Of a DNA stretch of 64,000 bases, positions 54,892 through 63,962 are shown in pieces (position 1 is the first letter of the stretch; each line of letters opens with the position of its first letter). The notes under the pieces are model-generated. The model made no database searches. It saw nothing but the letters and a program-made list of their open reading frames with translations, and had not been told where the DNA came from. The stretch lies in assembly GCF_900101545.1 (NCBI RefSeq), contig NZ_FMZU01000008.1, positions 207,048 through 271,047 on the forward strand. The letters run 5' to 3'. This stretch comes from Variovorax sp. CF079 (lineage in GTDB: Bacteria > Pseudomonadota > Gammaproteobacteria > Burkholderiales > Burkholderiaceae_C). The translations under genes and the position numbers were made by a program.

Positions 54892-56219
54892 CGCACCGGC
54901 ACGCGCGATTCGAGCGGCGGGCTGCGGTAGTCGGGCTTGAAGCGGCAGCGGTCCTTGCCGCCGTCGTTGAAGGTGGGCTCGAAGGCGGCGCAACGCGTCG
55001 CCAGCGAAGCCGGCGTGGGCTTGTCGCCCTTGTCGATCCAGTCCACGAGCGCCGCGAACAGCGCAGGGTATTCGGGCTCGCTCAGATAGCTGTGCTCGGA
55101 TTCATCGCTGAAGCTTTGAACCAGGCGGTCGTCGGTGCCGGCGCTTTCGCGGATCGCGCGGTAGGCACTCTCCAGTTCGACGAAAGCGGTCGGGTCGTGG
55201 ATCGCGTGCAGCGTGAGCGTGGGGAGGGTGGTGCGGCCGGTGGGCCGGCTGTCGCTCGCGAGCGCGCCCTGCGCCTGCGGATCGGCCGCATAGCGCAGCA
55301 CGCCGGCATTGAGCGCCGCATCGTCGACCGAGCCCTGGTAGACGACGCCGACATTGCCGAAGGGATTGCGGCCGCCCAGGCGATCTTGCGCCAGGTCCTG
55401 GAACAGCCAGGTCGCCCAGTTGAGATGGCCGACCAGCGTGCGCTCGGGAATCTTCACCACCGAGAGGATGGTCTTCAGCCGCGCCGCCTGCTCGGGCGAG
55501 CGCCGCGCGGCCGGCATGCCCACGCCGGTGCAGGCCTTCACGCGCTCCGCGAGTTCGGCGCGCGTGAGCTTCGAATCCTTCGGCAGGCCCATCCACAGCG
55601 GGTACTGCGGCTCCTCGGGTTTCGGATGGTTGCGGCAGACGTACTGGTAGACCACGCGCAGGTCGAGCCGGAACTCATAGGCGCTGTTGCCGCCGCCGAG
55701 CACGCCGTTGGTCAGCAGCACGCCGTCGTAGGGACCCGGCTTGCCGTCGACCTGCGCATAGAGCTCGGCCGCCTTCGAAGCCACGGCGCCGCCGTAGCTC
55801 TGGCCGTGCAGCAGCGTGCGGCGCGGTGCGCCGAAGTGCGCAACGAAGAGCCCGCGCAGGCGCTCGGTGTCCTCGGCCGCCATCGTCACGCCGTAGCCGC
55901 CGCGCCGGTAGGTCGAGCCGGCCCAGGCATAGCCGGCATTCACCGTGACGGCCCAGCGCTCCAGGTCCTTCCGGCTGCGCTCGAGCGCCGGCGGGCCGGT
56001 CTCAGGGCCGCCGTGCGCATGCATGACCAGCACCTTGTTCCAGTCGCGCGGGATCGCGATCCAGTAGAAGGCGCCGGCGCCGTCCTGGCCGGTGTAGCAG
56101 CGCGCGGTGCTCGGCACCGGGGCCGGGCAGCTCGCCGGCGCCGGCGATGCCGCGTGGGTGGCCCATGCAGCCGCGAGGCCGACGAGCAGGACGAGGATCG
56201 CTTCCTTTTTCTTCATCAA
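54888..56219 (-). CDS. Secreted alpha/beta hydrolase
   Basis: 443 residues with a signal peptide (ILVLLVGLAAAWATHA). The nucleophile elbow is GQSYGG, with a HAHGGP oxyanion loop upstream and catalytic-acid and histidine candidates in LHAIHDPTAFVELE and SEHSYLSEPEY. Ten or so cysteines are spread over the protein, consistent with periplasmic location. The start ATG overlaps the stop of the tannase-family gene (ATGA), so the two are coupled. Probably acts on products or substrates of that esterase. Confidence 0.82.
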   Translation of the reverse strand: MMKKKEAILVLLVGLAAAWATHAASPAPASCPAPVPSTARCYTGQDGAGAFYWIAIPRDWNKVLVMHAHGGPETGPPALERSRKDLERWAVTVNAGYAWAGSTYRRGGYGVTMAAEDTERLRGLFVAHFGAPRRTLLHGQSYGGAVASKAAELYAQVDGKPGPYDGVLLTNGVLGGGNSAYEFRLDLRVVYQYVCRNHPKPEEPQYPLWMGLPKDSKLTRAELAERVKACTGVGMPAARRSPEQAARLKTILSVVKIPERTLVGHLNWATWLFQDLAQDRLGGRNPFGNVGVVYQGSVDDAALNAGVLRYAADPQAQGALASDSRPTGRTTLPTLTLHAIHDPTAFVELESAYRAIRESAGTDDRLVQSFSDESEHSYLSEPEYPALFAALVDWIDKGDKPTPASLATRCAAFEPTFNDGGKDRCRFKPDYRSPPLESRVPVR

Positions 56220-58924
56220 TGCCGCACTCCGAGTTCCAGCGCCGCGTTCGAACCCGAGGTGGACACGAAGCCGAGGACGCCCTGGTTGAAGATGAAATTG
56301 CCGGGGCGTCCGGCATCGGCCTGCACGACGCCGACCACGGGCGTGTCGTAGCCGAGCACGGCGGCCGCGCCGCCCAGGTTGAAGCTGCTGCCTGCGACGG
56401 TGGCCTCGCGGGTTTCGCCCTGCACGCTGGCAACGGCGTAGACGCCGTCGGCCGCACCGGGGGCCAGGCTCTGCTGGATCGCCAGCAGGCGCATGCCCTG
56501 GTTGGCCGTCGACTCGCGCACCAGGTGCAGCGGCACCGCAGCGCCGTTGACCAGGCCGATCACCATCGAGCCGCTGAGCGTGCCGCCGGTGGTGGTGGCG
56601 CCGCCGGTCGGCGAGGTGGTGTAGACGTCGAAGGCGCCGCGCGCGGCGGTCCAGCTGATGTAGCCCTTCTCGGTCTGGGTGCAGTTGGGGTCGTAGATCA
56701 TGAAGCGGCCGGTCACCGGGTCGCGGCAGTACTGGAAGGTACCCGCATTGCGCAGCCGCACGGCCGCGGCATGGGCCGCGGTGCCGCCCGTGCCCTGCTG
56801 CACGCCGACCGCGTTGAAGATGTTCGCGACCGGGTTGAACACGGTCGGCGTGGCGGCGTTCTCGAAGGTGTTGCGGAAAGCGACGAGCGGCAGGAAGCTG
56901 CTGCCCGCGGGCGCCGCCACGCCCCCCTGCAGGACGCCGCCGGCGGCGAAGCTGAAGACCGCGCCGTTCTCGGTGCTGCCGTAGCTGCAGTTGCCCTGCG
57001 CGATCAGCGTGCCGCTGCGCTGCGTGCCGGCCGCGCGCTGCAGGCTGGCATCGATGGTGACCGTGTAGGCCATCATCGACGGATCGACGAGCACGTCGAG
57101 CTCCTCGCCCGAACTGTTGCCGCCCTTGTAGTGCGTGGCCGCGGCCGGCAGATTCGGACAGGCGAGCGGGTCGCCCGCTTCCTGCACGCAGCTGTAGTTA
57201 ATCGCCGCATCGAGGCTGCCGCTGCCGCGGTACTTGGGCCAGGCCGGGAACTGGCACAGCGGCCGCGTGCGGCCGAAGCTGCCGGCCACGCTGTCCATCG
57301 CCACGCCGGTGGCCGGCGCCAGGCCGCCTTCGACCCAGCCTTCGAGCGCCGCGAGCGAGTCCCAGGCCGGGATGAAGACGCCGGTGCCGTGACCCATGCC
57401 GGGCACTGTGTAGAAGCGCACGCCGCGGTCCACCGCGTCCTGGCCGACGGTGGCGATCAGCTGCTGGTAGTAGTCGATGGTGGAATTGGGACTGATCACT
57501 TCGTCGGCCAGCCCGTGCAGCAGGATCAGCCGTCCGCCGCGCGAGAGGAAGGGTCCGAGCTGCGGGTTGGTGGCGTCGGTGATCGCCGACACCTCGGTCA
57601 CGCGCGCCGCATAGGGGCCGGGGTCGAGCGGATCGAAGCCGAGCGAGTCGAAAGCCTCGATGCGCGTGACGAAGAACTTCACCCACTGGTCGCCGGTGAC
57701 GTACATGTTGGCGTCGGCCGAGGTCGCGGGGTTGGCAGGCACGGGCCGCGATCCGAGGTCGCGCGTGGTGTAGGGCCCGGCCACGAGCGCGCCTTCGAGG
57801 ATGTTGTAGCCGCCGGCGCGGCGCACGCCGTTGGCGAGCGCATAGCTGGTGAAGACCAGCGGCGACTCGATCGCGCGGATGCTCGCGAGCTGCGGGTCGG
57901 AGAGGCAGCCATCGCCGTTGTCGGTGCCGCCGCTGCAGCGCAGCGAGGCCAGGATCTGCGTGTTGAGCTGGCGGCAGCTCTCGACGTTGCTCACGATGCC
58001 GTCGCTCGCGCCGTCGAGCCGGTCGCAGGCCTGCAGCACGGTGCGCTGCACCAGCAGGGTCTTGGCGACGTTGACCCAGCCCGCGCCGCCATTGGCATAG
58101 AGCGCGCGGCCCACCGCCACGTTCGACAGGCGCGTGCCGCTGTAGTTGAGCGCCGGCTCGTTGGCGATCACACCGTCATAGTCGCCGGGCCAGCGCTGGA
58201 TGTAAGCCAGCGCGTCGCGCCCGCCGGTGGAGGTGCCGAGGAAGTAGGCCTTCTTCGGCTCGCTGCCGTAGTGCGCGCGCGCCAGCAGCAGCGCGACGTC
58301 ATGCGTCTTCTTGAGCGACTGGCCGCCGTAGTTGGCCAGCGCCTCATCGTTGGCGGCGAAGCGGCCGTCGGTGATGCTGCTGCTCTGGTGGCCGGAGTCG
58401 TCGCCGAAGGTCGCGTAACCGAGCGCCAGCGGCGCGGGCTTGCCCGGCGGGCCGAAGCGGATGGTTTCGGTGCCGTCGATCAGGCGGCCGTTGAAGCCGC
58501 CGCCGCCGAAGTGAATCACCTTCTGGTTCCACTGCTGCGGCAGGTTGACGGCGAAGTTGATCGCCGGCGCGTTCGGGTCGACCGGCTGGATGCTGCCGCG
58601 CACGCGGCAGTGCGCGCCGAGCACATTGCCGGGTTCGTTGGCCGCCACCTCGACGGCGGAATTCACGGTCGCATCGCCTGTCGCCAGGCCGATCTGCGCC
58701 GCGGCCAGGCTCATGCCGGCCAGTGAGGCGCAGGCCACGCGCGGCGTGATCGGGCCGGGCGGCGTGACGGGCGGATCGGTGTCGGCGTCCGAGCTGCCGG
58801 GCGAGCTGGCCGGCGGATTCGAGAAGCCGGCGAAACCGGCGTTGCCGCCGCCGCCTCCGCCGCAGGCGGAAAGAAGCAAGGCGAGGCCGAAAGCGATGAA
58901 GGTGCGAAAGCGCGAGAGGCGCAT
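56216..58924 (-). CDS. Tannase/feruloyl-esterase family lipoprotein
   Basis: 902 residues. Lipobox LSAC with lipidated C21 then a poly-glycine spacer, so it is anchored in a membrane. The catalytic domain (about 65-580) has S232 in GTSTGG, D474 in GLADE and H512 in GMGHG. The usual family motif has cysteines at 231 and 513 that form a disulphide next to the active site; here they are Thr and Gly. About 300 residues of extra C-terminal sequence follow with no recognised domain. The ATG at 58924 has CGGAGA upstream. Expected substrate is a phenolic ester, and the neighbouring LysR and Bug genes fit aromatic ester use. Confidence 0.87.
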   Translation of the reverse strand: MRLSRFRTFIAFGLALLLSACGGGGGGNAGFAGFSNPPASSPGSSDADTDPPVTPPGPITPRVACASLAGMSLAAAQIGLATGDATVNSAVEVAANEPGNVLGAHCRVRGSIQPVDPNAPAINFAVNLPQQWNQKVIHFGGGGFNGRLIDGTETIRFGPPGKPAPLALGYATFGDDSGHQSSSITDGRFAANDEALANYGGQSLKKTHDVALLLARAHYGSEPKKAYFLGTSTGGRDALAYIQRWPGDYDGVIANEPALNYSGTRLSNVAVGRALYANGGAGWVNVAKTLLVQRTVLQACDRLDGASDGIVSNVESCRQLNTQILASLRCSGGTDNGDGCLSDPQLASIRAIESPLVFTSYALANGVRRAGGYNILEGALVAGPYTTRDLGSRPVPANPATSADANMYVTGDQWVKFFVTRIEAFDSLGFDPLDPGPYAARVTEVSAITDATNPQLGPFLSRGGRLILLHGLADEVISPNSTIDYYQQLIATVGQDAVDRGVRFYTVPGMGHGTGVFIPAWDSLAALEGWVEGGLAPATGVAMDSVAGSFGRTRPLCQFPAWPKYRGSGSLDAAINYSCVQEAGDPLACPNLPAAATHYKGGNSSGEELDVLVDPSMMAYTVTIDASLQRAAGTQRSGTLIAQGNCSYGSTENGAVFSFAAGGVLQGGVAAPAGSSFLPLVAFRNTFENAATPTVFNPVANIFNAVGVQQGTGGTAAHAAAVRLRNAGTFQYCRDPVTGRFMIYDPNCTQTEKGYISWTAARGAFDVYTTSPTGGATTTGGTLSGSMVIGLVNGAAVPLHLVRESTANQGMRLLAIQQSLAPGAADGVYAVASVQGETREATVAGSSFNLGGAAAVLGYDTPVVGVVQADAGRPGNFIFNQGVLGFVSTSGSNAALELGVRH

Positions 58925-59011
58925 GGGTATGTCTCCGGAATGAGGCCTCATGGGGGCCTCTTGGCTGGGGCACCGAAGATGCGCGACGCCTGACCTAGCG
59001 TCAAATAAAAT

Positions 59012-59024
59012 AACAAGCCTTGTT
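59012..59024. promoter_or_regulatory. Candidate LysR operator
   Basis: AACAAG, one base, CTTGTT: a perfect 6-base-arm inverted repeat in the 115-base gap between the divergent tannase and LysR genes, within an A+T-rich patch next to the LysR start. Position and symmetry suit an autoregulatory operator. Confidence 0.45.
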
Positions 59025-59039
59025 CAATACGAAAAAAAT

Positions 59040-59945
59040 ATGGAGATAAGAGCACTTCGCTACTTCGCGGCCGTGGCCGAGACCGGCCACATGACGCGCG
59101 CGGCCGAGCAGTTGGGCATCCAGCAGCCACCGCTCAGCCAGCAGATCAAAGGGCTCGAGCGCGAGCTCGGCGTGGCGCTGTTCCGGCGCCATCCGCGCGG
59201 CATGGCGCTGACCGATGCGGGCCGCCAGTTCCAGGCCGAAGCCCTGCGCATGCTGCAGGACATGGAGACGGTGAAGCAGCGCATGGCACGCGTCGCGAAG
59301 GGGCAGGAAGGCGTGCTCTCGTTCGGCTTCACCAGCTCGGCGGCGGCGCACCGCTTCATGCCCGATGCGCTGCGCGCCTTTCGCCGCAGCCACCCCGGCG
59401 TGGAGCTTCGGCTGCGCGAGAACAATGCCGCCGAACTGACCGAGGCGCTGGCCGCCGGCCGATTGCATTGCGGCCTGCTGCGCGTGCCGGTGGCGCGGCC
59501 CAAGGGGCTCCGGTTCGAGATGCTGCTGCGCGAGCCGGTGCTGGTGGCGATGCCGCGCGACCATCGCTTCGCCGGTGCCGGCGAGGCGGGCGCGCCCCTG
59601 TCTCTCGCGCAGCTGTGCGAGGAAGACATGATCCTCGTGCGGCGCCCCGGTGCGCCGGGGCTGTACGCGGACCTGCTGGCGCTTTGCAACGCGCAGGGTC
59701 TCAGCCCGCGCGTGGTGGCCGAGGTGGACCGCATGATGACCAACCTGAACCTGGTCGCCGCCGGGGTCGGGCTGTCGGTGGTGCCGGCGTCGATGGGCGG
59801 CGTGCATCCGCACGCGATCCGCTACGGCCCGTTGGCCGGCAGCGAGCGGCTCGATGCGCCGCTCACGCTGGTGTCGCGCGAGGACGAGGACAACCTGCCG
59901 GCCCTGCATTTCGCCGCGCTGCTGCGCGAGCTGGCCGCGGCATGA
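59040..59945 (+). CDS. LysR-family transcriptional regulator
   Basis: 301 residues. Helix-turn-helix at about 15-60 (MTRAAEQLGIQQPPLSQQIK), then a type 2 periplasmic-binding-like effector domain (VLSFGFTSSAAAHRFMPDAL). The pattern is of the CatR/CbbR-like aromatic-degradation branch. ATG at 59040. Divergent from the tannase operon, overlapping the Bug gene by ATGA, so it probably controls one or both. Confidence 0.88.
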   Translation: MEIRALRYFAAVAETGHMTRAAEQLGIQQPPLSQQIKGLERELGVALFRRHPRGMALTDAGRQFQAEALRMLQDMETVKQRMARVAKGQEGVLSFGFTSSAAAHRFMPDALRAFRRSHPGVELRLRENNAAELTEALAAGRLHCGLLRVPVARPKGLRFEMLLREPVLVAMPRDHRFAGAGEAGAPLSLAQLCEEDMILVRRPGAPGLYADLLALCNAQGLSPRVVAEVDRMMTNLNLVAAGVGLSVVPASMGGVHPHAIRYGPLAGSERLDAPLTLVSREDEDNLPALHFAALLRELAAA

Positions 59946-60925
59946 CGCACCTGCAGCGCCGCACGCTGGGACGGTGGGGGCTCGCCACGCTGGCAGCGCC
60001 CTTCGCTGCACGGGCGGCAACCGCATCCTGGCCGGATCGGCCGGTTCGCCTGCTGGTCGTCTACCCGCCCGGCGGGGTCAGCGACAGCATGGCGCGCGCA
60101 CTGGCCGAGCCGCTCGCGCAGTCGCTGGGCGTGCCGGTGCTGGTCGAGCATCGCGCGGGCGCGGGCGGCAGCGTCGGCATGGATGCATTGACGCGCGCGG
60201 CGCCGGACGGCCACACGCTCGCCTTCTCGGCCATCAGCCCGCTGACCCTGCAGCCGCTGCTCGCGCGCGTGCGCTACGACCCGCTGCGCGCGTTCACGCC
60301 GGTGGCCAGCGTGATGCGCACGCCGGTGCTGGTGGTGGGCACACCGGCCTTCGGCGGCCGCGACTTCGACGAGATGATCGCGCTCGCGCGAGCGCGGCCG
60401 GGGGCCGTGCGCTGGGCCAGCTCGGGCGTGGCGACCATCGGCCACATGGTGCTGGTGCAGGTGCGCATCAGGAGCGGCGCCACGATCACGCACATCCCCT
60501 ACCAGGGCGGCGGGCCTCAGCTCAACGACGCGCTGAGCGGACAGTTCGAGGTGCTTTCGACCAACGTGGCCGCGCAGCAATTGCAGTACATCCAGGCCGG
60601 CCGCCTGCAGGCGCTGGCGGTGGGCGCGCCGGCGCGGCTCGATGCGCTGCCGCAGGTGCCGACGCTGGCGGAGCTCGGCTTCGCACAGGCCAACCTGGCG
60701 TCGCTGTTCGGCATCTTCGCGCCGGCACGCACGCCGGACGCGGTGGTACGGCGGCTCAATGCCGAGATCAATCGTGCGCTGGAGGGCAGCGTGCTGCGCG
60801 AGCGGCTTCGAGAAGCGCACAACCTGCCGGCCATCGGCAGCGTCGACGCCTTCGCGCGCGAGATCGCGCTCGACCGGCAACGCAACCAGGCACTGGTGGC
60901 CGGCCACGCGGCCTTGTTCGAATAA
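59942..60925 (+). CDS. Bug-family tripartite tricarboxylate transporter substrate-binding protein
   Basis: 327 residues. Tat-like signal RRTLGRWGLATLAAPFAARA, then the Bug fold: PVRLLVVYPPGGVSDSMARA near 34, VPVLVEHRAGAGGSVGMDAL, and THIPYQGGGPQLNDALSGQ. Binds a small carboxylate in the periplasm; no TctA/TctB genes adjoin, which is common for orphan Bug proteins of Burkholderiales. The start overlaps the LysR stop. Confidence 0.92.
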   Translation: MTHLQRRTLGRWGLATLAAPFAARAATASWPDRPVRLLVVYPPGGVSDSMARALAEPLAQSLGVPVLVEHRAGAGGSVGMDALTRAAPDGHTLAFSAISPLTLQPLLARVRYDPLRAFTPVASVMRTPVLVVGTPAFGGRDFDEMIALARARPGAVRWASSGVATIGHMVLVQVRIRSGATITHIPYQGGGPQLNDALSGQFEVLSTNVAAQQLQYIQAGRLQALAVGAPARLDALPQVPTLAELGFAQANLASLFGIFAPARTPDAVVRRLNAEINRALEGSVLRERLREAHNLPAIGSVDAFAREIALDRQRNQALVAGHAALFE

Positions 60926-60929
60926 GGCT

Positions 60930-61496
60930 TCAGTCCTCGGCGGCCCAGAGCGTCGGGTATTGCGAAACGAAGCCCTCCGGCGTGACCACCAGCATGCTCT
61001 CGTAGTCGAAGCGCGGCGCCTGGTACCAGTATTCGCTGTCTGCGCGCCGCTCGTAGGTCTGCATCAGCGGGCCGAGGCTGTCGTCATCGAGGTCGAGCCA
61101 GGCCGCCGGCGCCTGGGCGCTCTCGCCGAGCTTGAGGTTGAGGCGTCGCAACTGCACGAGGTTGGTGGCAGGCGTGAAGCCGAAATCCAGGTCCGTGCAA
61201 TGGGCCAGACCAGGCACCACCTGGTCGTTGAAAGACCATTCGCCGTTGCTGCCACGCGCGATCGCGAAGTCGACGGCCGCAGAACCGATCCAGCCGCGCA
61301 CGCGGCCCCATTGCGCATGCCACGCGTTGTCGCAATGCAAGCGATAGTCCAGCCGCACGGGCCGGCCGTCCTCGTTGCGGAACACCGCGGCGCCGTCGAG
61401 CTGCCACCCGTTGCCGTGCTTTTCGAGACGGCAGGCGTCATGGCCGGGCAGGTCGAGCCGGCGCCAGAACATGGTGGCAACGATTTGCATGGCCAT
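60930..61496 (-). CDS. Putative glycolipid-binding domain protein
   Basis: 188 residues of the Glycolipid_bind (PF06475) family, a spiral-beta-roll fold. YRLHCDNAWHAQWGRVRGW, HCTDLDFGFTPATNLVQLRR and YWYQAPRFDYESMLVVTPEGFV are typical. ATG at 61496 or two codons later. Its stop is four bases after the convergent Bug gene stop. Biological role uncertain. Confidence 0.86.
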   Translation of the reverse strand: MAMQIVATMFWRRLDLPGHDACRLEKHGNGWQLDGAAVFRNEDGRPVRLDYRLHCDNAWHAQWGRVRGWIGSAAVDFAIARGSNGEWSFNDQVVPGLAHCTDLDFGFTPATNLVQLRRLNLKLGESAQAPAAWLDLDDDSLGPLMQTYERRADSEYWYQAPRFDYESMLVVTPEGFVSQYPTLWAAED

Positions 61497-61558
61497 GATG
61501 ATGTCATCGATGCCCCTCGCGCACCAGCACCCGCGCCGAAGCGTTCAAAATCGGTACC

Positions 61559-62803
61559 GTGACAGCCGCCCCGATCCGCCGCATTGCCCACCTCGACATG
61601 GATGCGTTCTACGCCTCAGTGGAATTGCTGCGCTATCCGCAACTCAAGGGATTGCCGGTGGTGATCGGCGGCGGGCGGCGCAAGGTCGACGAAGCGATCC
61701 GCAATCTGCCCGAGGGCGGCACGCTGGCCGACATTCCGGTCGAGGCCTTTCCGCTGCTCAAGGACTATGCCGGCCGCGGCGTGATCACGACCGCGACCTA
61801 CCCGGCGCGCCAGTTCGGCGTCGGCTCGGCAATGGGACTCATGAAGGCGGCGAAACTGTGTCCGCAGGCACTGATCCTGCCGGTCGACTTCGACGAGTAC
61901 CGCAAGTATTCGCGCAGGTTCAAGCAGGTGATCGCCGAGATCGCGCCGGTCATGGAGGACCGCGGCGTCGACGAGGTCTACATCGACTTCACGGAGGTGC
62001 CGGGCGGCCAGCGCGAGGGCGGCCGCGTGCTGGCGCGGCTGATCCAGCGCTCGATCTTCGATGCCACCGGCCTCACCTGCTCGATCGGCATCGCGCCCAA
62101 CAAGCTCCTGGCCAAGATGGCGAGCGAATTCGACAAGCCCAACGGCATCTCCGTCGTGTTCGAGAGCGATCTGCAGACGCGCATCTGGCCGCTGCCTTGC
62201 CGCAAGGTCAACGGCATCGGGCCCAAGGCCGACGAGAAACTCCAGCGCTTCGGCATCCTTACCATCGGCGAACTCGCGGCTCGGGAGCGCGACTGGCTCG
62301 TCGAGAACTTCGGCAAGGCCACCGGCGCTTGGATGCACGAGGTGGCCTGGGGCCGCGACGAGCGGCCCGTGGTGACCGAGAGCGAGCCGGTGTCGATGAG
62401 CCGCGAGACCACCTTCGACCGCGACCTGCAGGCGGTGCGCGACCGCGCCGAACTGGGCGCGATCTTCACACACCTGTGCGAGAAGGTCGCGGAGGACCTG
62501 CAGCGCAAGGGCTACGTCGGCAAGACCATCGGCATCAAGCTGCGCTACGACGACTTCAAGATCGCCACGCGCGACCAGACCATCGACCACTTCACCGCCG
62601 ACGCGAAGACCATCCGGCGGACCGCCGGACTGTGCCTCAAGCGCGTGCCGCTCGATCGGCCGCTGCGGCTGCTGGGTGTGCGCGTGGGCGCGCTGGTGAA
62701 GGCGAACAGTCCCGAGGCTTCTGCGGCCGACGCGCTTCCAAGGGCGGCGAACCGGTCGCGCGGCCTGGCCGATGCGGCGGCGGCTACCGCCTCGCTGTTC
62801 TAG
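61559..62803 (+). CDS. dinB: DNA polymerase IV (Y family)
   Basis: 414 residues, error-prone translesion polymerase. Catalytic D13 (HLDMDAFYASVE) and D138-E139 (VDEVYIDF), thumb SIGIAPNKLLAKMASE and little-finger region ETTFDRDL are present. Compared with E. coli DinB, about 30 extra residues sit at 42-71, between the first strand and the VITTATYPARQFGV segment. The start is GTG at 61559. The 64-base upstream gap to the divergent gene contains no LexA box that I can see. Confidence 0.93.
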   Translation: MTAAPIRRIAHLDMDAFYASVELLRYPQLKGLPVVIGGGRRKVDEAIRNLPEGGTLADIPVEAFPLLKDYAGRGVITTATYPARQFGVGSAMGLMKAAKLCPQALILPVDFDEYRKYSRRFKQVIAEIAPVMEDRGVDEVYIDFTEVPGGQREGGRVLARLIQRSIFDATGLTCSIGIAPNKLLAKMASEFDKPNGISVVFESDLQTRIWPLPCRKVNGIGPKADEKLQRFGILTIGELAARERDWLVENFGKATGAWMHEVAWGRDERPVVTESEPVSMSRETTFDRDLQAVRDRAELGAIFTHLCEKVAEDLQRKGYVGKTIGIKLRYDDFKIATRDQTIDHFTADAKTIRRTAGLCLKRVPLDRPLRLLGVRVGALVKANSPEASAADALPRAANRSRGLADAAAATASLF

Positions 62804-62862
62804 GCGTCTTCAACGCACTGGCACGCCGCCCTGCCACTGGAGGTCAGTTCGCGAGGCTGCGC

Positions 62863-63962
62863 TTGATCGCGAGCGTGATCGCGGTGGCGGGCGCGCATCG
62901 CACCCTCGGCACCTGCGGCGTCCCACAGTCGCGCACGGCGCGCGCCAACGGTCTGGTCTACATCAACCCCGAGATGCTCGGTCTGAGCCGGGTGAAGCGC
63001 GGCAACAGCTTTCGCTACCGCAACGCCAAGGGCCAGTGGCTGCGCGACGTCGACGAGCTCTCGCGCATCCGGCAGCTGTCCATTCCGCCCGCATACACGG
63101 ATGTCTGGATCTGCCCGCTGCCGAACGGGCACCAGCAAGCGCCCGCGTCGCGCACGACCTGCAGCCAGGCAGCAAAAGGACGACGCTGGACCGCGAGCTG
63201 ATGCTGGCCACGCTGGTGCGGCTGCTCGACACCACCTTCCTGCGCGTGGGCAACGAGGAATATGCGAGCAGCAACAGCTCCTATGGCCTCACCACCTTGC
63301 GCAACAAGCACGCCGAAATCCGCGGCGCCTCGCTCAAGCTGCGCTTCCGGGGAAAAAGCGGCGTGCTGCACGAGGCGAGGCTCGACGATCCGCGGGTGGC
63401 CCGGGTGTTCCGTCGCTGCCAGCAGCTGCCGGGGCAGGAGCTGTTCCAGTACCAGGACGAGGACGGCATGCCGCGCATCCTTTCGTCGACCGACGTCAAC
63501 GACTACTTGCGCGAGGCCGCCAGCGACAATTTCACAGCGAAGGATTTCCGGACCTGGCACGGCACCGTGCAGGCGCTCGAACTGACACGGCTGGCTTGTT
63601 CAGACGTCGATCCGGCGGACGCGTCACCCGCCATGCGCTACAGCGCCAAGGAGATCCTGGGCGTCGTGGCCAAGCAACTCGGTAATACGCCGGCAGTCTG
63701 CAAGAAAGCCTATGTGCATCCGGCCGTTCTGGCACTCGGCTCGAAACTGGCAGGCGATGCGGGCGCCATGAACGACATCTGGCAGGAGATCGCCGGCAGA
63801 ACTAAAAGTGTGCGCCGGCTTCACTCCGCTGAGGCGCGGCTGCTGGCTTTCCTGCATCGGCACTGGTTGGAGTCCAGGCGCGCGCAGAAGGCCGTGCGAG
63901 GCGCCCCAAAGCAAAAAGCCCAACCATTTCTGGTTGGGCTTTTTGGGGCTGTAAGAGCCTGA
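62863..63962 (+). pseudogene. Topoisomerase IB, disrupted by internal deletion and frameshift
   Basis: The first part reads GLVYINPEMLGLSRVKRG, GQWLRDVDELSRIRQL and IPPAYTDVWICPLPNGH in one frame and stops at 63201. From about 63130 the homology goes on in another frame: RVAHDLQP, then LVRLLDTTFLRVGNEEY, a RGKSG lysine, DFRTWHG, GNTPAVCKKAY. The usual segment between NGH and the RVARDL helix (including GRKQYRYH), about 40 residues, is missing. The catalytic Arg, Lys, Arg, Asn and Tyr are all in the second part. The start is not clear; TTG 62863 or GTG 62875 fit the frame. The second frame runs through the downstream terminator, ending at 63962. It could still yield a C-terminal fragment from ATG 63201. 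Confidence 0.75.
63913..63944. terminator. Strong bidirectional intrinsic terminator
   Basis: Stem AAAAAGCCCAACCA and its exact complement around the loop TTTC, giving a G+C-rich hairpin flanked by A- and T-runs, so it works on both strands. It ends the ribosomal RNA operon on the minus strand, about 12 bases after the 5S gene, and any transcript of the topoisomerase region. Confidence 0.9.
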
